A DNA stretch of 18,776 nucleotides. Origin: Chloroflexota bacterium (lineage in GTDB: Bacteria; Chloroflexota; Dehalococcoidia; Dehalococcoidales; RBG-16-60-22). The notes under the pieces were generated by a model, which had not been told where the DNA came from, made no database searches, and worked only from the letters and a program-made list of their open reading frames with translations. A program made the position numbers and the translations under genes. Each line of letters opens with the position of its first letter. Positions within the stretch are counted from its first letter, which is position 1. The stretch lies in the NCBI GenBank assembly GCA_022574315.1, contig JACZSH010000015.1, forward strand, positions 1 through 18,776, given 5' to 3'. This document shows positions 8,412 through 16,139 of the stretch, one piece after another.

Positions 8412-10049
8412 ATGTCAAAGTATATCTTCGTAACCGGCGGTGTCGTCAGCTCAGTGGGCAAAGGTATCACCGTCGCTTCTATCGGCGCCATTCTGAAAAG
8501 TCGCCGCATCAGCGTTTCGGTACAGAAGCTTGACCCGTATCTGAATGTAGACCCGGGCACCATGTCCCCCTACCAGCACGGCGAGGTATTCGTCACCCAG
8601 GACGGAGCCGAAACTGACCTTGACCTGGGCAACTACGAGCGCTTTATCGATACCGACCTGAGCATGGATTCTAACGTCACCTCGGGTCAAATCTACAGCG
8701 CCGTTATCGCCAAGGAGCGGCGCGGCGATTTCCTCGGTGGCACCATACAGGTCGTGCCCCACCTGACCGGCGAGATAAAAGATAGATTCAAGCGGTTGGC
8801 CGAGAACTCGCAGGCCGACGTGATATTGATTGAGGTGGGCGGCACGGTGGGTGACATCGAGGGACAACCTTTTCTGGAAGCGATAAGGCAGATGAGAAAA
8901 GACGTCGGCCGGGATAACGTCCTGTATATCCATGTTACCTTACTGCCGTATCTCAACACTTCACAGGAACTGAAGACCAAACCTACCCAGCACAGCGTCA
9001 ATGAGTTGCGCCGAATGGGTATTCAGCCAGACATCATCCTGTGCCGCAGTGACCTGCCCATTCCTGACGGGATTAGAGATAAAATATCACTGTTTTGCGA
9101 CGTTGAACGCCAGGCAGTAATTCCTTTACCGACGGTACAGTCCATCTACGAAATACCTTTGCTCCTGGAAGAGTCCGGGTTGGGTAATCTGGTGGTAGCT
9201 AAACTGGGACTGAAAGCCGGCCGGGGAGACCTCAGCAAATGGCGGGACTTAAACGAACGTCTCAAAACGCCCCACGAGACGGTTAATATCGCCCTGGTCG
9301 GCAAATACGTTGAATTAAATGATGCTTACTTCTCGGTGCGCGAGGCGCTCTGCCATGCGGCTCTCTATCATGACCGAGATATCAATCTGCTGTGGATACA
9401 CTCGGAGGACCTGGAAAAAAACGGTACCGAAACCCTGTTACGTTCCGTCCAGGGTATCATCGTCCCGGGTGGCTTCGGCGTCAGAGGAATCGAGGGTATG
9501 ATAAACACGGCCAAATATGCTCGGGTTAACGAAATTCCTTATCTCGGCCTGTGCCTGGGAATGCATGTGATGGTGGTGGAGTTTGCCCGCCATACGTATG
9601 GTTCAGACGAGCCGAACTCCACTGAGTTTAATCCAGATACACCTTACCCGGTAATTGACCTCTTGCCCGAACAAAAGAACCAGGAAAATAAAGGGGGCAC
9701 CATGCGCCTGGGTAACTATCCCTGCCAGTTGTTACCGGACAGCCACGCCGGACGGGCCTACGGAAAAAGCCAGATTAACGAACGACACAGGCATCGTTAT
9801 GAATTCAATAATGAGTTTCGCACCTCCCTGAACGAAGCGGGACTTATCTACAGCGGTTTATCCCCGGACCAGAAACTCGTTGAGATATGCGAACTGGCCA
9901 ACCATCCGTGGATGGTGAGTTGCCAGTTTCATCCTGAGTTCGTCTCCCGGCCGGGTCGCCCTCATCCCTTGTTCTGTGATTTTATCAGTTCCGCCAAAGA
10001 AATACTGCGTGAAGGAGCCCAACCCCCATTACCTCTCAAGTCCGAATAA
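8412..10049 (+). CDS. pyrG: CTP synthase
   Basis: A 545-residue enzyme that aminates UTP to CTP with ATP and glutamine. The synthetase half begins KYIFVTGGVVSSVGKG (ATP loop) and continues with KLDPYLNVDPGTMSPYQHGE, DGAETDLDLGNYERF and EVGGTVGDIEG. The glutaminase half has PGGFGVRG (oxyanion region), the nucleophile Cys381 in GLCLGMH, and the H507/E509 pair in QFHPEF. His385 replaces the Gln that nearly always ends the nucleophile motif C-L-G-M-Q. The ATG at 8412 is certain because an in-frame stop lies four codons upstream and the N-terminus matches the family, yet no Shine-Dalgarno site is visible. The aldolase gene follows after 19 nt and is probably co-transcribed. Confidence 0.97.
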   Translation: MSKYIFVTGGVVSSVGKGITVASIGAILKSRRISVSVQKLDPYLNVDPGTMSPYQHGEVFVTQDGAETDLDLGNYERFIDTDLSMDSNVTSGQIYSAVIAKERRGDFLGGTIQVVPHLTGEIKDRFKRLAENSQADVILIEVGGTVGDIEGQPFLEAIRQMRKDVGRDNVLYIHVTLLPYLNTSQELKTKPTQHSVNELRRMGIQPDIILCRSDLPIPDGIRDKISLFCDVERQAVIPLPTVQSIYEIPLLLEESGLGNLVVAKLGLKAGRGDLSKWRDLNERLKTPHETVNIALVGKYVELNDAYFSVREALCHAALYHDRDINLLWIHSEDLEKNGTETLLRSVQGIIVPGGFGVRGIEGMINTAKYARVNEIPYLGLCLGMHVMVVEFARHTYGSDEPNSTEFNPDTPYPVIDLLPEQKNQENKGGTMRLGNYPCQLLPDSHAGRAYGKSQINERHRHRYEFNNEFRTSLNEAGLIYSGLSPDQKLVEICELANHPWMVSCQFHPEFVSRPGRPHPLFCDFISSAKEILREGAQPPLPLKSE

Positions 10050-10068
10050 ACAAATAATGAGGCCAAAA

Positions 10069-10728
10069 ATGAGAATCTTTTTAGATACCGCCAATATCGA
10101 CCAGATTAAAAAAGCCGTTAAAATGGGCGTTATCAGTGGCGTGACCACCAATCCCAGCCTGGTGGCCAAAGAAAACACCGCCGACTATGAAACAGTGGTC
10201 AAAACCATTTGCGGAATAGTAAACGGTCCTGATTCTTCCGTTTCTGCCGAGGTGTTAAGCGAAGACGCCGAGTCCATGATAGAGGAAGGGAGAATCAAAG
10301 CCTCCTGGGCACCCAACGTGGCCGTGAAGATACCCTCCACCGCCGCCGGACTTGAGGCGATATCGACGCTGAGCAAGGAAAAGATAAAGATAAACATGAC
10401 GCTTTGTTTCTCGGTAAACCAGGCGATACTGGGTGCCCGGGCGGGCACTACCTTTGTCAGCCCGTTTGTCGGCCGGCTGGATGACATCGGCCATGACGGC
10501 ATGCAGTTAATCGGGGATATCGTTACCGTGTTTGACCACTATAAACTGCCCACCCAGGTGATTGCCGCCAGTATCCGCAACCCCCTGCATTGCGTAACCG
10601 CCGCTAAGGTCGGAGCTCATATTGCCACCGTACCTTACAGCGTGTTGATGCAGATGATTAACCACCCGCTGACGGATATCGGCATCAGCCGTTTCCTGGA
10701 CGACTGGAAAAAGGTATCACAAAAATAG
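10069..10728 (+). CDS. fsa: Fructose-6-phosphate aldolase / transaldolase-like protein
   Basis: A 219-residue short member of the transaldolase family (MipB/TalC type). Seen: MRIFLDTANIDQIKKA at the start, SGVTTNPSLVAKE (about 24-36), the Schiff-base lysine Lys87 in AVKIPSTAAGLEA, NMTLCFSVNQA, and VSPFVGRLDDIG. These enzymes are cytoplasmic TIM barrels that make or cleave fructose 6-phosphate or exchange dihydroxyacetone units between sugars; sequence alone does not separate aldolase from transaldolase activity, so the symbol is provisional. I chose the ATG at 10069 because GAGG lies 6 nt upstream and the family begins M-R/K-I/F-F-L-D-T-A; an ATG four codons earlier is possible. Being next to prs-linked and pyr genes, it may help supply pentose phosphates for PRPP, an inference from context. 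Confidence 0.93.
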   Translation: MRIFLDTANIDQIKKAVKMGVISGVTTNPSLVAKENTADYETVVKTICGIVNGPDSSVSAEVLSEDAESMIEEGRIKASWAPNVAVKIPSTAAGLEAISTLSKEKIKINMTLCFSVNQAILGARAGTTFVSPFVGRLDDIGHDGMQLIGDIVTVFDHYKLPTQVIAASIRNPLHCVTAAKVGAHIATVPYSVLMQMINHPLTDIGISRFLDDWKKVSQK

Positions 10729-10875
10729 CACCAGAATCGGCGGTTAAGCCAAAATCAATATTAAACAAGACACATTGTCCGGCATCCGGATAAAAGGCGA
10801 AGATGGGAAGTTTGAAACCTTCAATCCTGAAGAAAAGAATTATCCCTTCAGAGCGCCAATTACAAACAGGGAAAA

Positions 10876-10900
10876 TTCTCTCCGGTATTTGGGGAGAGAA
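10876..10900 (+). promoter_or_regulatory. Hairpin just before the rho ribosome-binding site
   Basis: A perfect 8-bp inverted repeat, TTCTCTCC (10876-10883) and GGAGAGAA (10893-10900), encloses a 9-nt loop. It ends about 20 nt before the rho ATG and just before GGGAGTGAGG, the likely Shine-Dalgarno region. No U-run follows, so it is not an intrinsic terminator. It could control rho translation, or merely be the end of the 193-bp gap, which holds no gene that I can see. Confidence 0.4.
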
Positions 10901-10921
10901 ACTCGGGAGTGAGGTTACACC

Positions 10922-12184
10922 ATGAACATCAAAGAACTGGAAGAGAAAAGCAGAGACGAACTGCTGGAACTGGCCAAAGAAAAAGGTATTTCCAAACCGG
11001 ACGGCGCTGGAAAACCAGATCTAATCATAAATCTGCTTAAGTTAGATCTTGAAACGGAAGGACATACCTCTTGCACAGGTATTCTGGAGATTATGAGCGA
11101 CGGTTACGGGTTCCTCAGGCAGAATACCCTGTTGCCCGGCCAGGACGATGTTTATGTTTCCCCGTCTCAAATCCGACGTTTTAGCCTGCGCCAAGGTGAC
11201 ATGGTTTTCGGGGAAGGCCGGCCGCCCAAAAGTAATGAGAAATACTTCAGCCTGCTGCAGATATTAGCCATCAACGGCCACAGCCCGGAAAAAGTCAAGA
11301 ACCGCCCCCACTTCGGTGCCCTCACCCCCACGTTTCCCGATAAAATCATCAACCTGGAAACTTCCCCCGAAGAGCTTTCCACGCGCCTGATTAACCTTAT
11401 CGCTCCCATCGGGCGAGGCCAGCGAGGTCTTATCGTATCGCCCCCCAAGGCAGGCAAGACCCTGCTGCTCAAGGCGATAGCCCATGCCGCCACCGTCAAC
11501 TACGAAGACATTCATTTAATGGTATGCCTTATCGGAGAACGACCGGAAGAGGTTACCGATATGAGACGCTCCATCAGGGGAGAGGTAATCGGCGCTACTT
11601 TCGACGAACCCGCGGAAAACCAGACCCGTGTTGCCGAACTGGCCCTGGAAAGAGCCAAGCGCATCGTGGAAAGTGGGAAAGACGTAATTATCCTCCTTGA
11701 CGGCATCACCCGGCTTACCCGGGCGTACAACCTGGCCATGCCTTCCAGCGGGCGCACCCTGTCAGGCGGTATCGACCCCGCCGCCCTGCACCCCGCCAAG
11801 CGTTTCTTCGGCGCCGCCCGCAATATCGAAGAGGGAGGGAGCCTCACCATAATTGCCACCTGCCTCGTTGATACCGGCAGCCGTATGGATGACCTTATCT
11901 ACGAAGAGTTCAAAGGGACCGGCAACATGGAGCTTCATCTCGACCGCCGATTTTCAGAACGCCGCATCTTCCCGGCAATGGATATTCAGCGGAGCGGCAC
12001 CCGGCGCGAGGAGCTGTTAATCGACGAAGAGAGCTTGAAGCAAATATGGCTGCTGCGACGTATGGTGGCCATGATTGCCTCTGATTCCAACAACCTGGTC
12101 GAAGCCACCGAGAGAATCCTGGAGCGTCTGCGCAAGACCAAAACAAATGCGGAGTTCCTGGCTAATCTGAACCGGGAAATGTAG
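10922..12184 (+). CDS. rho: Transcription termination factor Rho
   Basis: A 420-residue Rho, the hexameric RNA-dependent ATPase that ends transcription at C-rich untranslated RNA. The N-terminal helical domain (KELEEKSRDELLELAKEKG, about 3-21) is followed by the OB-fold RNA-binding domain with ILEIMSDGYGFLR (about 55-67) and DDVYVSPSQIRRF. The ATPase part has Walker A SPPKAGKT with Lys179, then CLIGERPEEVTDM, FDEPAENQTRVAE, VIILLDGITRLTRAYN (Walker B), and the Q- and R-loop segments GGIDPAALHPAKRFFGAARN and GTGNMELHLDRR. Length is typical, without the large insertions of actinobacterial Rho. The ATG at 10922 is preceded by a gagtgagg region. The next gene starts 86 nt later. Confidence 0.98.
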   Translation: MNIKELEEKSRDELLELAKEKGISKPDGAGKPDLIINLLKLDLETEGHTSCTGILEIMSDGYGFLRQNTLLPGQDDVYVSPSQIRRFSLRQGDMVFGEGRPPKSNEKYFSLLQILAINGHSPEKVKNRPHFGALTPTFPDKIINLETSPEELSTRLINLIAPIGRGQRGLIVSPPKAGKTLLLKAIAHAATVNYEDIHLMVCLIGERPEEVTDMRRSIRGEVIGATFDEPAENQTRVAELALERAKRIVESGKDVIILLDGITRLTRAYNLAMPSSGRTLSGGIDPAALHPAKRFFGAARNIEEGGSLTIIATCLVDTGSRMDDLIYEEFKGTGNMELHLDRRFSERRIFPAMDIQRSGTRREELLIDEESLKQIWLLRRMVAMIASDSNNLVEATERILERLRKTKTNAEFLANLNREM

Positions 12185-12270
12185 CCCTCCGGTCACGGCT
12201 GGAGAAGCACATCTTCACCAGGGTTCATTTCTTTTTTAAGCAACACTGGTACTGAAGAGGATACCTTGGG

Positions 12271-14691
12271 ATGAATGAAGCGCCAGAAGCTACCGGCACC
12301 AGATTGTCACCCGCCGTTGTCACCGGTATAATTCTGGCTCTTATCTTCTCACTTTCCCTGTTCCTGCGTATATTTTTCCCTTACGACCAGGTGTTTGGCG
12401 GTGAGCTAATTAAGTTCACCGGCGTGGACGCCTACTACCAGATGCGGCTGGTGGATAATATTGTCCACAACTTTCCCCATTTCAGTACCTTTGACCCTTA
12501 CTTTATTTACCCCGACGGCAGGCCGATTAATAACTTTCCATTTTTTAACTGGCTCCTGGCCGGCATTATCTGGCTGATCGGGCTGGGCTCACCGACCGCG
12601 CACACCATTGACGTGGTCGGGGTGTACTTCCCGGCGGTACTGGGCGCCCTGACCGTCTTCCCGGTGTACGTTATCGGCAATAAGATATTCGGTCGCCGGT
12701 CCGGCATACTCGCCGCCGCCTTAATCGCCGTAATGCCCGGAGAGTTCCTGGGTCGTTCTATACTGGGGTTTACCGACCACCACGTCGTCGAGACGCTGTT
12801 TACCGCCACGGCCATCATGTTTCTGGTAATGGCAATCAAAGTTTCCATGGAAAGAGGCTTAACTTTCCACCACCTCCGGCAACGAGACCGGGCGGTCATC
12901 ACCCGGCCACTTTTTTACAGCCTTCTGAGCGGTGTCTTTCTGGGTATGTACCTTTTAGCCTGGGTCGGAGGCCTATTCTTTGTTTTCATCTTCGCCGCCT
13001 TTTTCGTTGTTCAATTCTTTGTTGACCACCTCAGGCGTCAGTCTACCGACTATCTGGCCATTATCGGTGTCACCGTCTTCCTGACGACGATGATAGTCTA
13101 TTCGGTAGCCTGGCATGCGGCTAGTTACCTTACTTTTACCTTGATACCCATCGCCGCTGCCCTGCTCACCTTTATTTTACTGAATGTGACATCCCGATGG
13201 ATGGCCCGCCGGGGGATTAAACCAGCTTACTATCCCTTATCATTGATTGGAGCCGGACTTGCCGCCGGATTAATACTGTATTTTACTTCCGGCTTCGCCA
13301 GTATGATGCTGGGGCGGTTCCGCATCTTTGCCTGGGATGCCAGCCGCACCATCATCGAAATGCAGCCTTTCCTCCGCCCCGGCGGCGACTGGACCCTCGC
13401 CATTGCCCTGGGTAATTTTACCAGCGGTTTTTTCATCAGCCTGCTGATGCTGCTGTTTTTAGTCGGGTACACTGTCAGGCAGGGTGGGGCTGACAAAACT
13501 TTACTCCTGGTATGGAGCCTGGCAATTCTGTTAGCCACCCTGGGACAGCGCCGGTTCGCCTACTATCTGGCGATTAACGTTTCCCTGCTTACCGGCCATG
13601 CCCTGTGGGCGCAGTTCCAGCCGGTAATTACCGGCTGGCCGGCACACCGATGGTTGAAAATAACTTTACCGGTGGTCATGATAGCTTTTATTTTTCTTTA
13701 CCAGAGCTTCGCGCCGTGGTTAGTCACCGTCGGTGTCCTGCTGTTAACCGGTTATACCATCTGGCAAATATGGCCGGGCATTATCCAGAGACGCCAGGCT
13801 CAAGCCAAAAAATATATGAACCGGGTTATGGTCGTATTCCTCTTTTTCCTGGTTTTCTATCCCAGTCTCCAGATGGCGGTGCCCACTGCCTCCTCAGCTC
13901 GTTTTGCCCCCACTGACGCCTGGGTTAGCTCTCTCAGCTGGATGAGGGAGAATACTCCAGAACCATTCGGTGACCCGGAGTTTTATTACCAGCGCTATGA
14001 GGCACCACCTCCGGAGACCAGTTACCCCTATCCTGACTCCGCCTACGGCGTCATCGCCTGGACCGACTACGGCTACTGGATTACCCGCATTGCCCGCCGT
14101 CCGACAAGTACCACCCCCGGCCCCGGTGGCTTCGACGTGGCCCGTTTTTTCCTGGCTCAGGATGAAGAAACAGCCGCCAACATAGCTCAAGAGATGGATT
14201 CGAAGTACGTTGTTATCGACGACATGACGGCTTCATCTAAGTTCTGGGCGCTGGCTCAGTGGGCAGGAGAAGACTTAACAACATTTCAGGATGTCTACCT
14301 GGTACCGCAGCCGGATGGTAACTTCAATCCGGCCAGACTTTACCACCCGGAATATTATCAGTCGATGTTAATCAGGTTGTACTACTTCGACGGCCAGGCG
14401 GTGACCCCTCAGAGGACGCTGGTGATTGCCTTTGAAGAGCGGCCAACCGATAAAGGACAGCTAGTCAAGTTAATCACTGACGTACAGGAGTTTGCCAGCT
14501 ACGAGGAGGCAACTGCCTACATGTCGGCACAGGGGCCAGGGAACTACCGGATAGTGAGCGAGAATCCTTTTGCCAGTCCGGTGCCGTTATCCAAAATCGA
14601 GAACTTCCGGCTAGTGCACAGTTCAGATGACCAGACGCCTAATGCGGGAATCGAACTTTCCTCGGTTAAAATCTTTGAATACGTGGAATAA
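12271..14691 (+). CDS. STT3/AglB-type oligosaccharyltransferase, GT66 family
   Basis: An 806-residue membrane protein with about a dozen hydrophobic segments in the first 550 residues and a soluble C-terminal domain. Catalytic motifs are all present: the first acidic residue Asp53 in GVDAYYQMR, the second metal-binding motif D169-H-H in GFTDHHVVE, the TIxE motif T360-I-I-E363 in the external loop, and the substrate-sequon motif W597-T-D-Y-G in AWTDYGYWI. In characterised members this enzyme moves a lipid-linked glycan to Asn in N-x-S/T on the outer face of the membrane. The DHH form resembles archaeal AglB more than Campylobacter PglB. No glycan-assembly genes lie beside it. It follows rho by 86 nt; a GAAGAGG lies about 11 nt before the ATG. 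Function as an active glycosyltransferase is well supported; the glycan and targets are unknown. Confidence 0.92.
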   Translation: MNEAPEATGTRLSPAVVTGIILALIFSLSLFLRIFFPYDQVFGGELIKFTGVDAYYQMRLVDNIVHNFPHFSTFDPYFIYPDGRPINNFPFFNWLLAGIIWLIGLGSPTAHTIDVVGVYFPAVLGALTVFPVYVIGNKIFGRRSGILAAALIAVMPGEFLGRSILGFTDHHVVETLFTATAIMFLVMAIKVSMERGLTFHHLRQRDRAVITRPLFYSLLSGVFLGMYLLAWVGGLFFVFIFAAFFVVQFFVDHLRRQSTDYLAIIGVTVFLTTMIVYSVAWHAASYLTFTLIPIAAALLTFILLNVTSRWMARRGIKPAYYPLSLIGAGLAAGLILYFTSGFASMMLGRFRIFAWDASRTIIEMQPFLRPGGDWTLAIALGNFTSGFFISLLMLLFLVGYTVRQGGADKTLLLVWSLAILLATLGQRRFAYYLAINVSLLTGHALWAQFQPVITGWPAHRWLKITLPVVMIAFIFLYQSFAPWLVTVGVLLLTGYTIWQIWPGIIQRRQAQAKKYMNRVMVVFLFFLVFYPSLQMAVPTASSARFAPTDAWVSSLSWMRENTPEPFGDPEFYYQRYEAPPPETSYPYPDSAYGVIAWTDYGYWITRIARRPTSTTPGPGGFDVARFFLAQDEETAANIAQEMDSKYVVIDDMTASSKFWALAQWAGEDLTTFQDVYLVPQPDGNFNPARLYHPEYYQSMLIRLYYFDGQAVTPQRTLVIAFEERPTDKGQLVKLITDVQEFASYEEATAYMSAQGPGNYRIVSENPFASPVPLSKIENFRLVHSSDDQTPNAGIELSSVKIFEYVE

Positions 14692-14739
14692 TAAGATTAC
14701 CCGGGGCGGTGTGTTACTATTCGGTTTGGTTGGTGATGT

Positions 14740-14826
14740 CATGGCGAGCCAAAGGTGAAGCAATCTATCAATCTCATAAATAAGGCGATTGTTAGAGATT
14801 GCTTCATCACTGCGCTGCTCGCCATG
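14740..14826. repeat. Palindromic interspersed-type element with two nested stems
   Basis: Outer arms CATGGCGAGC (14740-14749) and GCTCGCCATG (14817-14826) are perfect inverse complements. Inner arms TGAAGCAATCT (14756-14766) and AGATTGCTTCA (14796-14806) are also perfect, with further partial pairing CAATC/GATTG inside. The mix of motifs (a CAT-GGCGAG end and a GAAGCAATCT interior) resembles a widespread class of bacterial palindromic repeats with the pattern 'cattgcgag...gaagcaatc'. It lies in the 233-bp gap between the STT3 gene and a small gene. No transposase or other copy is in the window, so mobility is inferred. Confidence 0.75.
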
Positions 14827-14870
14827 TCAAATGGAATCAACAAACGCAAATAAAACCGATGTATCAACAC

Positions 14871-14898
14871 TTGACAAAATTCGACATACTTTTATGAT
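14871..14898 (+). promoter_or_regulatory. Near-consensus promoter for the small gene at 14925
   Basis: TTGACA (14871-14876), a 16-nt spacer, and TATGAT (14893-14898, 5 of 6). The RNA start would be near 14905, about 20 nt before the ATG. The surroundings are AT-rich, unlike the flanking genes. Confidence 0.65.
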
Positions 14899-14924
14899 AC
14901 AATAGAATAGATAAAAGGGAGTTA

Positions 14925-15266
14925 ATGGAGATGAAAATCAGGAAGCTGTACCGGGAGGTCAATCCTGAATTACTCTATGACGAGATAAGAGATTTCATCT
15001 TGAAACAAGGAGTAAGCCTTGGAGAAGCCAAGATAGAAACCTACGCTCTCCCCGGTGACACGTCATCATTTATCACCCGGGGTACCCTGACGTTCAGTGA
15101 AGATAAGACCGGTAAGGAATGCATCAGGGCACATATCGTCGGTTCCGCCAAGAGCGAAACGAAGGTAATGCTGGATGTGAATGAAGAGCTTTTCCTGCCT
15201 GAGAAAGTCACCGCTTTGCAGGAAGACCTGGACTTTATCTTTAGCTCAAATGAAATAAAGTCATAA
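14925..15266 (+). CDS. Small uncharacterised protein with its own promoter
   Basis: A 113-residue soluble protein I do not recognise. It begins with a basic helix (KIRKLYREVNPELLYDEI), continues with a predicted beta region (EAKIETYALPGDTSSFITRG, TLTFSEDKTGKECIRAHIVG), and ends in an acidic helix (LPEKVTALQEDLDFIF). There is no signal peptide or membrane segment. An ATG at 14925 is preceded by AAAGGGAG; a second in-frame ATG at 14931 would also work. A strong candidate promoter lies just upstream, so it is probably a single-gene unit. Its stop overlaps the tyrA stop by 6 nt on the opposite strand. Ordinary codon use and a dedicated promoter argue that it is real. Confidence 0.78.
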   Translation: MEMKIRKLYREVNPELLYDEIRDFILKQGVSLGEAKIETYALPGDTSSFITRGTLTFSEDKTGKECIRAHIVGSAKSETKVMLDVNEELFLPEKVTALQEDLDFIFSSNEIKS

Positions 15267-16130
15267 CCCGGCAGCCAGCCGGTACATGTTCTGGTAGGCT
15301 TTACCAAAATCAGTATTACCTTTGGCCAGACGGTCTCTCAAGGCTCTCATCTGCCGGATAAACTCCTGACTGTCTTTGTTCCGCACCAGTTCCGCCCAGG
15401 CACCGGCCTTCTGCAGAAACAAATCCTCAATCTCAGTGATACCGGGTAAGTTCACCTGCAATGATGCGTAAAGCTCCGGACCTTCTGAGAGCACGCTCTC
15501 CATTAGCGTTAAAAGTACCCGGTAGGTGATGCCACCCAGGTCCTTGTCATGATTCAGTTTACCGGAACTGAGCAAAGCATCTGCGGAGACAATGGCGATA
15601 AAATGAGAAAGCCCGAGAACCACACTCATTTTTTCATCGTGCTCGCGGGGAGTCATCAGGCTGACCCTGGCCCCCCGGTCTTCCAGATACTTTTTTACTC
15701 TCTCTGCCAGGGCTGCCTCTTTCTCGCTGGTCGGCGTCAGAATCACGTTCTGATTTGACAGGTTGGCGGCGCCGGGACCGAATAATGGGTGAGCGCCAAG
15801 AATCTGGTCCGTGTCAAGGAACTTATGCATCGCGGCCACCGGAGAGGTTTTAACCGAGGTAACATCGATAACAATTTGCCCGCGCCGTACGTGGGGGCTG
15901 AGCTGTGACACGACTTCGGTAAAGCTGTCTATAGATACCGACAGTAACACGACGTCGGCATTTCTTACCGCCTCCGGGATAGATTCAACCGCCACTCCCA
16001 GCCGGCGTCCCGTTTCCAGCAATTTTTCCTGATTACGGCCGGCGATAACCACTTCTTTCCCGTCCCGCCGTAAGAAGTTTGCCAACCAGCCCCCCATTTT
16101 ACCCGTGCCGCCGATTACGGCTATTTTCAC
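15261..16130 (-). CDS. tyrA: Prephenate dehydrogenase (TyrA family)
   Basis: A 289-residue NAD(P)-dependent enzyme that oxidatively decarboxylates prephenate to 4-hydroxyphenylpyruvate for tyrosine (or acts on arogenate). The N-terminal Rossmann fold shows IGGTGKMGGWLANFL (6-20) and AGRN at the end of the second strand; then LLSVSIDSF, VIDVTSVKTS, the active-site region GAHPLFGPG, and GLSHFIAIVSADALL in the helical dimer domain. There is no ACT or chorismate mutase domain. The start is a GTG at 16128-16130 with AGGTG 5 nt upstream. It lies 9 nt after pheA and is the last gene of the aromatic operon. Whether it prefers NAD or NADP, prephenate or arogenate, cannot be told here. Confidence 0.93.
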   Translation of the reverse strand: MKIAVIGGTGKMGGWLANFLRRDGKEVVIAGRNQEKLLETGRRLGVAVESIPEAVRNADVVLLSVSIDSFTEVVSQLSPHVRRGQIVIDVTSVKTSPVAAMHKFLDTDQILGAHPLFGPGAANLSNQNVILTPTSEKEAALAERVKKYLEDRGARVSLMTPREHDEKMSVVLGLSHFIAIVSADALLSSGKLNHDKDLGGITYRVLLTLMESVLSEGPELYASLQVNLPGITEIEDLFLQKAGAWAELVRNKDSQEFIRQMRALRDRLAKGNTDFGKAYQNMYRLAAGL

Positions 16131-16139
16131 CTTTTCACC

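Noticed and set aside
12185..12270. Terminator between rho and the STT3 gene
   Set aside because: A T-rich run exists (ttctttttt), but no stable stem precedes it directly.
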